64,000 bases of DNA, from assembly GCF_047495875.1 (NCBI RefSeq), contig NC_092474.1, forward strand, positions 15,683,351 to 15,747,350. Direction: 5' to 3'. The notes beneath the pieces were generated by a model. That model did no database searches, had not been told where the DNA came from, and saw nothing but the letters and a program-made list of their open reading frames with translations. Shown piece by piece: positions 52,394 through 62,401 of the stretch. This stretch comes from Pithys albifrons albifrons (lineage: Eukaryota > Chordata > Aves > Passeriformes > Thamnophilidae). The stretch's first letter is position 1; every line of letters begins with the position of its first letter. The translations under genes and the position numbers were made by a program.

Positions 52394-52639
52394 CCTCCTG
52401 GGAAACAGCAAGTCACCATAAGGCTCCCCAAGTTCTCCTGTGGAGCAGAGGGAAGGACAGTCAGGGTTTGAGCCAAGGAGCTCTTCTGTATCCATCAGAG
52501 CTATTTCCAGGGCTTCTGTCATCCCATCTCAGAGCATGGGGACCCTTTTGGTGGTCAACAAGTGCCCCAAGAGATGCAAGAGGCCATTCTGGTCCTGCCA
52601 GCTGTCCCTGCCAGCACTGGGGAGGTAAGGGCTGAAGTG

Positions 52640-52873
52640 GTGCAACATAAAGGCAGGTCGTAAAGAAGAAACCCTCCCCTGTGAGGGTGGGGATGCCCTG
52701 GCACAGGTTGCCCAGAGAAGCTGTGGGTGCCCCATCCCCAGAGGTGTTCAAGGCCAGGTTGAATGGGGCTTACAACAGCCTGGGCTAGTGGAAGGTGTCC
52801 CTGCCCGTGGCAGGGGTTGGAACGAGATGAGCTTTAGGAGCCTCCCAACACAAACCTTCTGGCATTCTGTGGT
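52640..52873 (+). mobile_element. CR1 3' end
   Basis: Includes GAAACCCTCCCCTGTGAGGG and GGCTAGTGGAAGGTGTCCC, then the decayed tail near 52,870. Confidence 0.85.
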
Positions 52874-52904
52874 TTATACAGGAAACAACAGGATCAACAC
52901 TCAC

Positions 52905-53145
52905 CTGCTGGTGGCACCAGCTGCAGAGGGGGCTCAGCAAAATCCCCTCCTGGAGGGGTGGCCATTCCTTGGGGGGCTGCAGCTCCTGCCCAACACCCAG
53001 CACCAGTGATGCTGTGGCCTGAGAGGTGCTGGGGACCAGAGAGACACATCCTCATGGCAGCTGGGTCCCTGGGGTGGCACCGGCTGGGACCACTGGTCAT
53101 ACTGGTAACCTTTGCTCCAGGGAAGCTCATTGCCAGGCTCTCCAT
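52905..53145 (-). CDS. Candidate exon, unidentified
   Basis: Minus strand: pyrimidine-rich acceptor TCTTTTTGCAG, 241 nt, donor CAGCAG then GTGAGTG. One frame is open throughout (CHPRDPAAMRMCLSG, GGDFAEPPLQLVPPAG). It is downstream of, and on the same strand as, the right-arm SEC16B copy, so it might be a C-terminal SEC16B exon, but I cannot align it. Confidence 0.3.
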
Positions 53146-55180
53146 CTGCAAAAAGACCCTCAGGAATTTACAGTTTTTGTAATGCTTGTAATTCCATCAG
53201 GCTGTCGCACACAATTCTCCCCTTCTCCCTTGCACATCAGCAGGAGCCGGGGGAACGAGGCAAGACCCCAGAGAGCAGGTGAGGGAGGAGGCAGGACACA
53301 GCACAGCAGCAGGAACCTTTCAGAGGCTTCGAGGATGGTGGTTTGGGAAAGACAGGGGGGAAATAATCTCCTGGGAATGTTCCTGAAGTTGCAAAGGAGC
53401 TCAGAAGGGGAATGCCATGGACGGAAAGAGCCCACGAGCAGCAGACACCAGCAGTTCAAAGGAGCCTGGGGCCTCCAGCCTGTTCCTCCATTCCTGCTGC
53501 ACACCCTGAGCAGGAAAGAAAATTCACCAGGAAGCTTTATTGCTGTTCCGCAGCAGCACTCAAGGATGAGTTGCTTGCTTGAAGCAGATTTATTCAGGGT
53601 TGGGTTTCTGTTTCAAAGGCTGGTAGAGCAAGTGGGGTTTGTTTTATTTAACACACATCGGTCCCAGGGGGGAGTCCTGCTTATTCTGGCCTCCTGCCAG
53701 AAACATGCTGGGCACTGAGAAATTTCTCTCCCATCATCTTCAGACATGGCAGGCAGGACCCAGACCTCACAGGGAAAGACTATGGCACCTCTTTGCTTCA
53801 CTGCTGGCATTGGTTTCAGCACACTCAGGCCTGGCTTCAATGAGCTGCTCCCACATGGCCTGGAGATGCTTGAGACCCACAGGGAGGAGGATGGATGTTC
53901 AACTTGATGCTGCCTGACAAGCTCAGCTGGAAAGAGTCAGGGAGGACAGCCCAGGCTGTAAGGATGGAGAGGGAGGGGACTGTGACCATGTTGATCCCAG
54001 CTTGGCACCTGATTCAGGCTTTGTCTTTCCAAAGTGGATGGACTCAGCACCAAGCCAGCACTCTCTGCATGCAGGTGCCTCAGGTGGTGACTCTGGATGG
54101 CCTTCACAAAGAACAAATGGGCCAAGAATTGGCAAAGGGAGTCGTGGAGACCACAGGGAGCAGACCTGACTGCTTGCAGAAGCCAAGCCAATGGGATCAT
54201 CACACCAGGGACTTCCTTCCAGGGAAGGAAGATCATAGCCTCAACCCTGACAGCAGCAGAAGACAATCCGGATTGATGACCCATTTTACTGCTTGGGAGA
54301 GCTCTTTGAAAAGGAATTTGGCAGCAGCAGGGAAAGCTGATAGGAAGCAAGTCATGGAGGGATTAGTGGTGTTTCCAGTCTCTGTTCTCCACCCTTCAGT
54401 GCCAGCATTCCCAGCAGAAAGTCAGAGCCAAGCAGCAGCAAGGAGCTGTGCAGGGTTTCCAGTTGATAGAGGTGGATGTGAAGCAAGGCTGGTGGGTCAC
54501 CAGCCCCCGCCTTCTCCTCAGTGGGACATCCCAATAGATGCACTGCCCAGCTGGGAAGGGAAAGCTCTACTGCTCTTCCCTTGACACCAGAATAGGATCA
54601 TGTCCCTCATCCTGGTGTCTCCTGGCCCTCTGGGGGACCTGGTAATGGAGGGGTCACTGAGAGGCAGAGCAGAGGGATCAAAGAGGCAGCAGGGAGGGGG
54701 AAATGCTGGGGCTTCACCAACAGACACCCTGCAGCTCTGCACTCAGCAGGATAAGCTCCTTCCAAAATCCTTCACTCTTAGTGTGAAATCCCCTTAGCTC
54801 AAGTTTGCACCCTCACAGGACTGCCTGGAAATGGGGCCAGCTCTCCTGAGGCTCAGCCAAGAGTCACTGCCCTCATCCAACATCCACCCTCAGCTCCTCT
54901 TCTCCTCCCACAGCCCCCAGAGGGATCTGTGAACCTTGGCTAATTAGGCCCCAATTACTCAGACTTTGCATGAGGACATGAGGATCAAGCCCTCACTTTG
55001 CAGCCCATGCCTGAGGGATGCACCCCAGGCAGGAGCAGCCTTTGAGCTGTGGGGGCATGTGAGGAACAAGAAGTAGCTGCTGGGAACCCCCCCCAGGGAG
55101 TGGTGAGCTGCTTGCCAGCCCAGTGTCACACACGGAGAAGTCTGCTGGGGGACCACAACCTCCTGCTCCATTGTCTTTAC
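53146..55180. other. Unrecognised interval between two candidate exons
   Basis: No known repeat seen. A 229-codon plus-strand frame at 53,895-54,584 has no recognisable domain. Confidence 0.35.
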
Positions 55181-55253
55181 CTGCTGTCGAAGGAGCAGCA
55201 CAGGAGAGCTCTGGCTGCGTGGTTACCACCTCTGGAGGAAGGTCATCTTCCAC
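55181..55253 (-). CDS. Candidate exon, unidentified
   Basis: Minus strand: acceptor TCCTTTGCAG, 73 nt reading VEDDLPPEVVTTQPELSCAA, donor CAGCAG then GTAAAG. Good splice signals on both sides. It is on the SEC16B strand. Family unknown. Confidence 0.35.
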
Positions 55254-56374
55254 CTGCAAAGGAGTCAGAGGGGATAAAGGGAAAAAAGAATGGCACAGAA
55301 CAAAAGCTGAGGAAACCACAGAGCCAATGGAAAGGAAAGTGTGCTGCTTGTGGGTCTGGGGCTCACCGCCTGCCCCACAACGCAGGAGCCCAGGCTGCAG
55401 GTGAGACCCACACCAGCACAGACACAGCTCTGTCCCAGCAAGTGAGGGGGGGCTGCAGCACCACGGAGAGCATCAGGAGGGGAAATTGTATGAAAAGTCC
55501 ACAAACCCCAAAGCAGGCACAAAATATGAAGAAAGAGCATTAATCAAGGATGGTGGGAGATGACCCTCAAACCACTGCTCCTCACCCACAGTTTTACTGA
55601 ATTTTCTCTTACTGGTATCAACTTATTTATTGGAGGTTGATCAAGTTATCCCCCAGCTCCTTCGTGCTCATTTATCTTTGACACTTGCTATAAGGCCACC
55701 ACATCAAGGGCCATCAAAAGACATCCAGAGGTGACTTTGCAGCTCAGCCACCTTCCACAGCCACACAGGCCCCACATCAGTCCTCCCAGACATTTCTTTT
55801 TATTCCTGAACATCTAAAAAACAAAGTCCAAACCAGCACAAAACACACTTCCCAACTCTTCACAATCTTACAGCAAGAAACAACCTGCCCAGCGAGAGCC
55901 CAGCCTGGGACAGAGACTGGCCATGGAGAGCAGAGTAACCCAGCACCCAGCCAGGAGTTTGCATTCCCTACAGACCTACTGTCCCATCTCTTTACAAACA
56001 CATCTATGTGCATCCTAAATCAACTGCAGGAAAAAGGAAATTATAAGCACAATTACTCCTAAATGGGAGGAATGTGTCATCCAAAAGCTAATGTGCACTT
56101 TGATCCAATATTAATGAACCAGCACCTGGTGGTATACAGGCCCCAGCTTCAATAGAGGGGAAGTCTTAATCAAAGACTAATGTGTGTCACAATTTGTAAC
56201 AGACTCTAAAATGCCAAAGGCAAGAGTGTCTACGAATGCACTACTTTTTCAGATGGAAGTGTTTTCTCCCAAGAGAAGCATTATCCCCAGAGGAACAGCA
56301 GATCTGAGAGGTTGTTAGACAGTAAATAGTCTTGGATGATGGGGGAGGTGGGATGTGCCAGCCAAGGTTTGGGG
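55254..56374. other. Unrecognised, AT-richer
   Basis: No gene or repeat recognised; from about 56,300 the right arm of the inverted repeat begins. Confidence 0.35.
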
Positions 56375-56380
56375 GATTTC

Positions 56381-56801
56381 TATAGGGGGAACCCCCTACA
56401 CCGAGCTGGGTGTGGACTGACGGTCAGAAGAGCTCCAGCACAGCAGACATCAGAAGGCTTGATAAGAAGGCTCACAACTTAGGGAGTTTATTCAAGATAG
56501 GTTAACAGACAGTTCTCATAGCTCATAGTAGAAGAAGTTAGTTCCTATTACATCAGTAGATCTACATCTGACTCACTCTCACATCCTAGTAAATCTCTCT
56601 CTCACGCAGTAATGTCCACACCTTTTAAGCACTCTCATATCCAACATGCTATGACACTATTGGTTAACCAATTCACTTCACATACATCACAGCCTCTCAT
56701 TGGTCTCTTAGCCACCACACATACTCCAGGTAGCTCTGTTCTCTTTAAGGCAGAACTCCAAACAGCTTTCCTTAAGGGATGCACTTACACTCACTCCCAC
56801 A
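56381..56801 (-). mobile_element. Solo LTR with 6-bp target duplication GATTTC
   Basis: On the minus strand it starts TGTGGGAGTGAG at 56,801 and ends CCCCTATA at 56,381 (421 bp; the terminal CA is mutated). GATTTC flanks both sides (56,375-56,380; 56,802-56,807). The left arm has the empty site near 9,072. AATAAA (minus) lies near 56,487-56,492. The 6-bp duplication fits an ERVK-type element. Confidence 0.92.
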
Positions 56802-56879
56802 GATTTCAGCAGCACCCGCTTCAGAGGAGTATCCTTGCTGCCCTCACCTCACAGCACCATGACCTTTGGCCCTTCCATA

Positions 56880-57010
56880 AAATCACAGAATGGTTTGGGT
56901 TTGGAAGAGACCTTAAATATCATCTCATTCCAATTCCCTGGGATGAACAGGAACACCTTCCACGACACCAGGTTGCTCCAAACCCCATCCAACCCGGCCC
57001 TGAAGGATGG
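56880..57010 (-). repeat. CR1 3' end (twin of 8,875-9,000)
   Basis: Reversed CR1 tail in the right arm. Confidence 0.85.
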
Positions 57011-57584
57011 AGGAAGGCTGAAATGGCCTTGGCACTGCTCTGGTTGATGTGCACAGAGAGGAGAGATCTGGTCTTCCTACAGCTCCCAACATTCCCAGGA
57101 AACCTGGGACACTTGGCTTCACCCCTCCCTGCCCCAGCACCCTGCTCATGAAGCAGAGGGTCTGCTCTTGATGCTAAAAGCTGGGACATGTTTCTCCTCA
57201 CTGTCACCCCCAAAATGCCCCCAGCAGGTAAATGGAGTCATGGCTGATGTGCTGGGGGGGAAATGTTAAGCACTCACACTTCAGCTTCTTGAGTCTGGGC
57301 CATTTACAAGTTCAGAGAGCCCTCCAGAATTCAAAGCATCCTTTGTTTCCAACTAAGTCTGCTCCTCCCTGGCAGTCAATGTAACTCCTGTGTTTTCTAC
57401 CTTAAATCTCTGGGGGTTGGAGGCCCCAGAGAGGTGTTGGCTATGCTGTACTAGGGCACACATCAGGCAGCAAACCCTGGGAGGCTGCTCAGAGATGCCA
57501 AGAACCTCCAGCCATGGGAAAATCCAAGAATGCTTCCCACACTATGGAGTGGGTATTACACCCTGACGAGGATGGAGGATGTCC

Positions 57585-59409
57585 CAGAGTCACCTTCATC
57601 ACCTGGCAGGCCAGCGCAGGGTGGGTGGCCGGATCCTGGTGCAGGAGCACCGTGGAGATGTGCTCACATTACTGCAGGGCCTGGGATGGGAGCCCGTGGT
57701 CAGCCAAGTGGAAGGCGTGGAGCAGCTTGTACAGCTTGGGAGAGGGAAGCAGAGCAGCCACAGGTGAGCAGGGAGAGGGACACGTCTGTGGATGCCTCTG
57801 CCATGGTGCATCATCCCACTGTGATTCAGAGCACTCTGGATCACGGCCTGACACTTGGGGGCACTTCCACCCATTCCCACGGGGGCATCCAGCCCTCTCC
57901 ATGCACCAGGCGTGTGGTGGGGAGAGCGCAGCAGCTTCATAGAATCGCGGAACAGTTTGGGTTGGCAGGAACCTTAAAGATCATCTATTTTCAGCCTCTC
58001 TGCCACGGGCAGGGACACCTTCCACTAGACCAGGTTGCTCCAAGCCCTGTCCCACCTGGCTTGAGCTTTTCCAGGGGTGCATCCAAGCAATCTATGCAGT
58101 GCCCAAGGCAGCAACAGCCAGGTTCCCATCTGCCATAGGAAAAACCCATCTACTACCCAGAGAGCAGCAAGGAAAGCAGACCTGAGCAAGTACTGATCAC
58201 ACACACCATGCACCTCAAAAGCAGACCTGGACGAGGCCCTCGGCCAAGGCAGCATCACCAGCATTCCCAAAGCCCAATAAGGGAACAAGCCTCAGGAGCA
58301 GTCTGAACCCCTGGCTTCATGGGAGTGTATACAAGTTTTGAGACAAATCTGAGCTGCTGCACAAGATGTACTTGAGCATCTCCACTGCCTGGAAGTAGAG
58401 TAGGAAGGATTCAGGTTGTTGTAGCTGTGGGCAGTACTCAAACATTTCCATCCTTTGGAAGGCCTCTGTCCTGGGAAACTGGGCAAATGCCTGGCTGCAG
58501 AGAAGAGTAGGTTCAGCAGGCAAGGGAAGAGGTGCCTGCCCCAAAAGCCCCACACAGCTCACAGTGAGAGCAGAAGAACCCCAAACAGGGACTGCTTTTG
58601 CATAGCAGTGAGATCCCAGGGATGGGGACAAGGTGGGACAGGGGCCTCTGTCAGGAGCACCAGCCTTCCCAGCTCACTCACCAGTGGCTGCTGCCCAGCA
58701 GAGCCTTGGGGTCTGCCTTGTTCCTGAAGTAAGCAAAAGGACTGCCTGCCATCAGGGAGCAGAAATGAGCTGCTTCAGCTGCTCCCTTGCTGGCTGGATG
58801 CGAGGAAAAAGACGAACCTTTAGTCCTGAGACATCACCACATGGTCAGTATCGCTTTGGAGGCCCCCAAGCTCACACAAAAACCCCAAACCCAACCACGC
58901 CACTTTCCTTCCCTGCCCACACAGACCCTGATCCCTCCCTTCTCCCTGTTTTTGTCCTTTTTTCCTGATATCTGCTTTTTGTACCTCAGTTTCAGTTCCC
59001 TGGCAGAACTAGGGGAGCCTGAGCAGGGTCCAGCTCCAGCTCTCTTACAGTGCAGGTACCCACCCCCCCATTACAGTTCCTTCCAATGGTTTCAGCTCAC
59101 CCAAAGTGCCTCCCATGGTGACGATGGCTCCGTGGTTCAGCTCCATGTCTCCAACCTTGTTGGGACAACATCATGGCCAGGTGGGGCCTCCAGTCCCTCC
59201 ATGTGGCATCCCCACAGCACTGGAGGGAGACAAGAGGGAGAGCAAAGGTGAACAGAGATGGTCACCACAAGGTGGGTCTCACTGGCAGGTGACAGCACAG
59301 GGGAACACACACCTCCTGCTCACAGACCAGTGTTGCCTGAGGGATCCTTCCTGACATGAGCTGCAAGAGCATCTGCACGATGTCATTGGTGGCCAGTGTG
59401 CTGGTAAAC
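57585..59409 (-). pseudogene. SEC16B: SEC16B pseudogene, right-arm copy
   Basis: Same five blocks as the left copy: 59,409-59,313, 59,219-59,101, 58,793-58,682, 58,494-58,389 and 57,734-57,585. The second block keeps one base that the left copy has lost, so CCGDATWRDWRPHLAMMLSQ reads open here, but the later frameshift in that block and the in-frame TAA in the last block are present as in the left copy. Those shared lesions predate the duplication. Sec16B acts at ER exit sites; this copy cannot make the protein. Confidence 0.85.
57938..58085 (-). repeat. CR1 3' end (twin of 7,790-7,937)
   Basis: Reversed CR1 tail between SEC16B blocks. Confidence 0.85.
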
Positions 59410-59519
59410 CTGCAAGGAGATGTCAGAGAAGGGCTGCAGTGCTGGGACCCCAAACCCTCAGTCACCTCCAAGGGCATGTCCCAAACACCCCAGGAAAGAG
59501 GTGTCCTGAGGGGCTTCTC

Positions 59520-59680
59520 AAGGAATCCTAGAATGGTTTGGGTTGGAAGAGACCTTGAAGACCATCTAGTCCTATCCCTCTGTCATGGTCAAGGACCAGG
59601 TTGTTCTGAGCCCATGACAGGGGTTTGGAATGGGATAATCCATAAATGTCACTTTGAACCAGACCATTCTTTAAGGCTTA
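59520..59680. repeat. Head-to-head CR1 tails (twin of 6,213-6,357)
   Basis: Same two short CR1 ends as in the left arm. Confidence 0.7.
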
Positions 59681-59871
59681 TTTAAGCTCCTTCTCAGCTT
59701 CCAATTCCTTCCCAAGCCTCTCGCTCTTGCTTGCTTTCCCATTCTGTTCTGGGAAGGGAAGCAACGGCTCCCATTCCTAAACACACCTCCTGCAAATTCC
59801 TGAGCCCTGCCCAAAATCCCTGGGTGACACGAGTGGTTTATCCATTGCCTTGTCTGCTTTCCATAATCAGT

Positions 59872-60629
59872 GACTCCAGAGTCAAGCAGCCAGGATCAAT
59901 CCCAGGTTACATGGATTGGGACAAACCAGATGCTGTGCTGGAAGGGGCAATTCCAGAATCTCACCTCCCCTTAGTGGGAATTCAGTGCTGCAAAGAGCCC
60001 GGCGGTGATCGTGGATTTAACTGTCCCTATGGATTAATGCCTGGCACTCATGGCCAAGTGCTGCTGCAGCATCTCTCCAGGCAGAAAAAGCTAGGCCAGT
60101 GCAGAAGGATTCAGTGGGGGCCCTGCCCAGTTTCCCAGGATGGATGGGAAGCTGCCATGGACAGGCTGGATCTCAGTAGAACTTCATTTAAGTAGTTTCC
60201 GCAAAGCTTCTAAAACAGGGACTTGTTTGCAAGTCTAACACAGCTGAAATCCTGTGGCTCACCAGATTTCCTAATAAAGTGCTGCATAAGGGAGCTGTGA
60301 AAGAGAAAAGAGACCAAAAACCCAGCATTGTGAAATTTCTAATTCTGCTTTGCAAAATGTTGTTTGCATAGCAAGGCTGGTTAACTCATGAAACAGCGTG
60401 AGGTTATGGAGTCGCTTTGTTCCAGTCCACACTGTCCAGCAATTACAAGGAGCAGTGTACCAGGTATTACAAGTCATACATTAAAGTAAGCTGGACACTT
60501 CAATGGGATGAAATGGTAAAGACCCAAGAGTTTGGAGAGTTAAAGTCACAATTTTACAAGTTTGACGGGTCATGTCATTGAACAAAGAAAAGGCAGAAGT
60601 CCAGCAGTGATAAAGATGCTTCAAGACCA
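59872..60629. other. Right-arm-only block, about 760 bp
   Basis: The left arm joins the two flanks directly. The block is bounded by GAC on both sides, either a 3-bp duplication of an insertion or micro-homology of a deletion in the left arm. No transposon ends or recognisable gene were seen. Confidence 0.7.
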
Positions 60630-61879
60630 CCCGAGGGATGAACTCAGGAGAGCACTACCCAAATTTCAGGCCAAAAGGAAAGCTCTGCCCAAGCTTTTGC
60701 CCAGTCATTAAAATGGAAAATAGCAGGTGTTAACTATGAACTCAAGACTGTATCAGTAGCTTCTTTTACATAAGCAAGTTTGGCAAGTTTTTGCCTCGTA
60801 TGAACCGGCTTGCCTGCGATTTTGTCAAGAAATACCTTTGCTGCTAAAAAGATAAAAAGCTTCTTAGCAGTTATTTATTTTGAGGTGTTTTTCACTATCA
60901 AGCTGGCTGTGGAAATCTTCATTTAACCTGATTTCATGGAACAGCTGGCTGAGATTTTAGCTAAAATTGAAAACAGACCCATCAGATAGAAAAAAAAATA
61001 TCATCAGAAGCTCCTTCTTTCCACCTGAAACCTACTGGGCTATTCAGGGTTTATGTGGAGATAAACCCCTCAGAGAGATTCCATTTCAAATATCATGGAA
61101 GTTCTCAGGGATGAAAAAGCAAATCAAACACTTTCAGAGCAAGTTCTCCCACCTTAATTCCCAAACACTGCCAGAGTTTGTCCTTGGCACCTCAAGTCCT
61201 GCATGACCTAAACCCAGCACTTGGGCTCCTGTGGGAAAGGAACAGGAAGCGCAGAAGGAAGTTCAATCCTACCTTAAGGCAATTCCCAAGGAGCTGATGA
61301 CACTCCAATGAAATCCTGGCTGTCCTGTCTGTGGACTGACCTGGGTGAGTGCAGGTGCTCTGGGCTGGGAGTGACAGTTCCTGCCCCGCTCCTTGTCCCA
61401 CGTCAGAGCCCCAGGAACTGGGACTGGGGGGTTGGGGTGGCTGCAGCCCACTCTTGCTCTGGAAGGGAAGCCAAGATGAGCCCAACTCCCAGGGCATGTG
61501 CAGGGGCTCCCTGTGGATCAGTGAGCCCCGGCGCACTCGGTCCCTCGGCTGCCGCTGATTCCCCCCAGCCGTGTTTTCCCCTGGAGCGCAACTCGTGGTG
61601 CTGAAGGGACAACCCCGAGCCCACTGAGCCAGCAGGGCTGGGCAGTGTGGAGTTGACACCCTGGCAGGGACCTTTTTTCCCGCTCATACACGGAGCGGAG
61701 AGAGTTGGAGGCAGCAGTGAAAGGAACTGCGGAGAGCTGAGCTCAGCCAGCAGCTGCACAGCCCCTGGTCAGACAGACTAAATCAGTTTGTGTAGGGAGT
61801 GACAAGGAGGAAGCAGGATGTTCACGAGGAGGAAGCAGTGGAAGAGACAGGGCCAGACACAACCACCCGATCCCTGTGC
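60630..61879 (-). other. Right-arm non-coding part
   Basis: Matches 5,124-5,930 and 1,420-1,757 in reverse. At about 61,515 the two are joined where the left arm has its extra 3.37 kb. Confidence 0.6.
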
Positions 61880-62401
61880 CCAGGTGAGCTACATGATAAG
61901 GTTTCAGGCAGCAGCCCGAGGAGTCCATAACTGAGCTGGCTGCTCTGACACAGGGGCATCGCAGCTGAGTGTGTGGCACTGGATGGTAGGGAAGCCAAGT
62001 AACTGGGTCCCCTGTCCCAGGATGGGGCTATTGACCACGGGATCGGGTAAAGGGCAGAAACTCTCAGCCTCTGGAGGCGACTCTTGTCAAGCGGGAGGGA
62101 AAGATACCCAAGCAAAGACGGTCTTTTAGAGCACCGAGATGGGTGGAACGCCATGGAGCAAGGTGTCTGGTACCTGAGAGAATTACCCGTGCTGGGAATA
62201 ATCTTTCCGATAAGGAGCAGTTCCCTACCAATGCAGACAGCATCCAGCGTGCAGAGAACATGTGGCAGAATTCCTATGGAATGTGCCGGCACGACGTGCC
62301 AGCTCATTGGGAGGGTTATTGTTGAAGGAGGGAGAAGCAACATTGGGCTTGGCAAAGTCTGGCAATATGAAGCAACTGTCTCTGCCCTGTTCCGTAAAGA
62401 G
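61880..62401 (+). pseudogene. Degenerate gag-like fragment (right-arm copy)
   Basis: Plus-strand frames give DGREAK, LGPLSQDGAIDHGIG, AETLSLWRRLLSSGRERYPS and QGVWYLRELPVLG, in gag-family order with interspersed stops. It breaks off at 62,401 exactly where the satellite starts. Its own LTR is missing here but kept in the left arm. Confidence 0.7.

Larger units (their letters stand above)
56300..62401 (-). repeat. Right arm of long inverted repeat
   Basis: Reverse complement of 877-9,152. The outer edge at 62,401 (CCGTAAAGAG) abuts satellite DNA directly. It lacks the 1,758-5,123 block and has the 59,872-60,629 block and the LTR at 56,381-56,801. Confidence 0.92.

Noticed and set aside
53895..54584. 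229-codon plus-strand frame
   Set aside because: No domain, no paralogue and no splice context recognised; not enough to call a gene.
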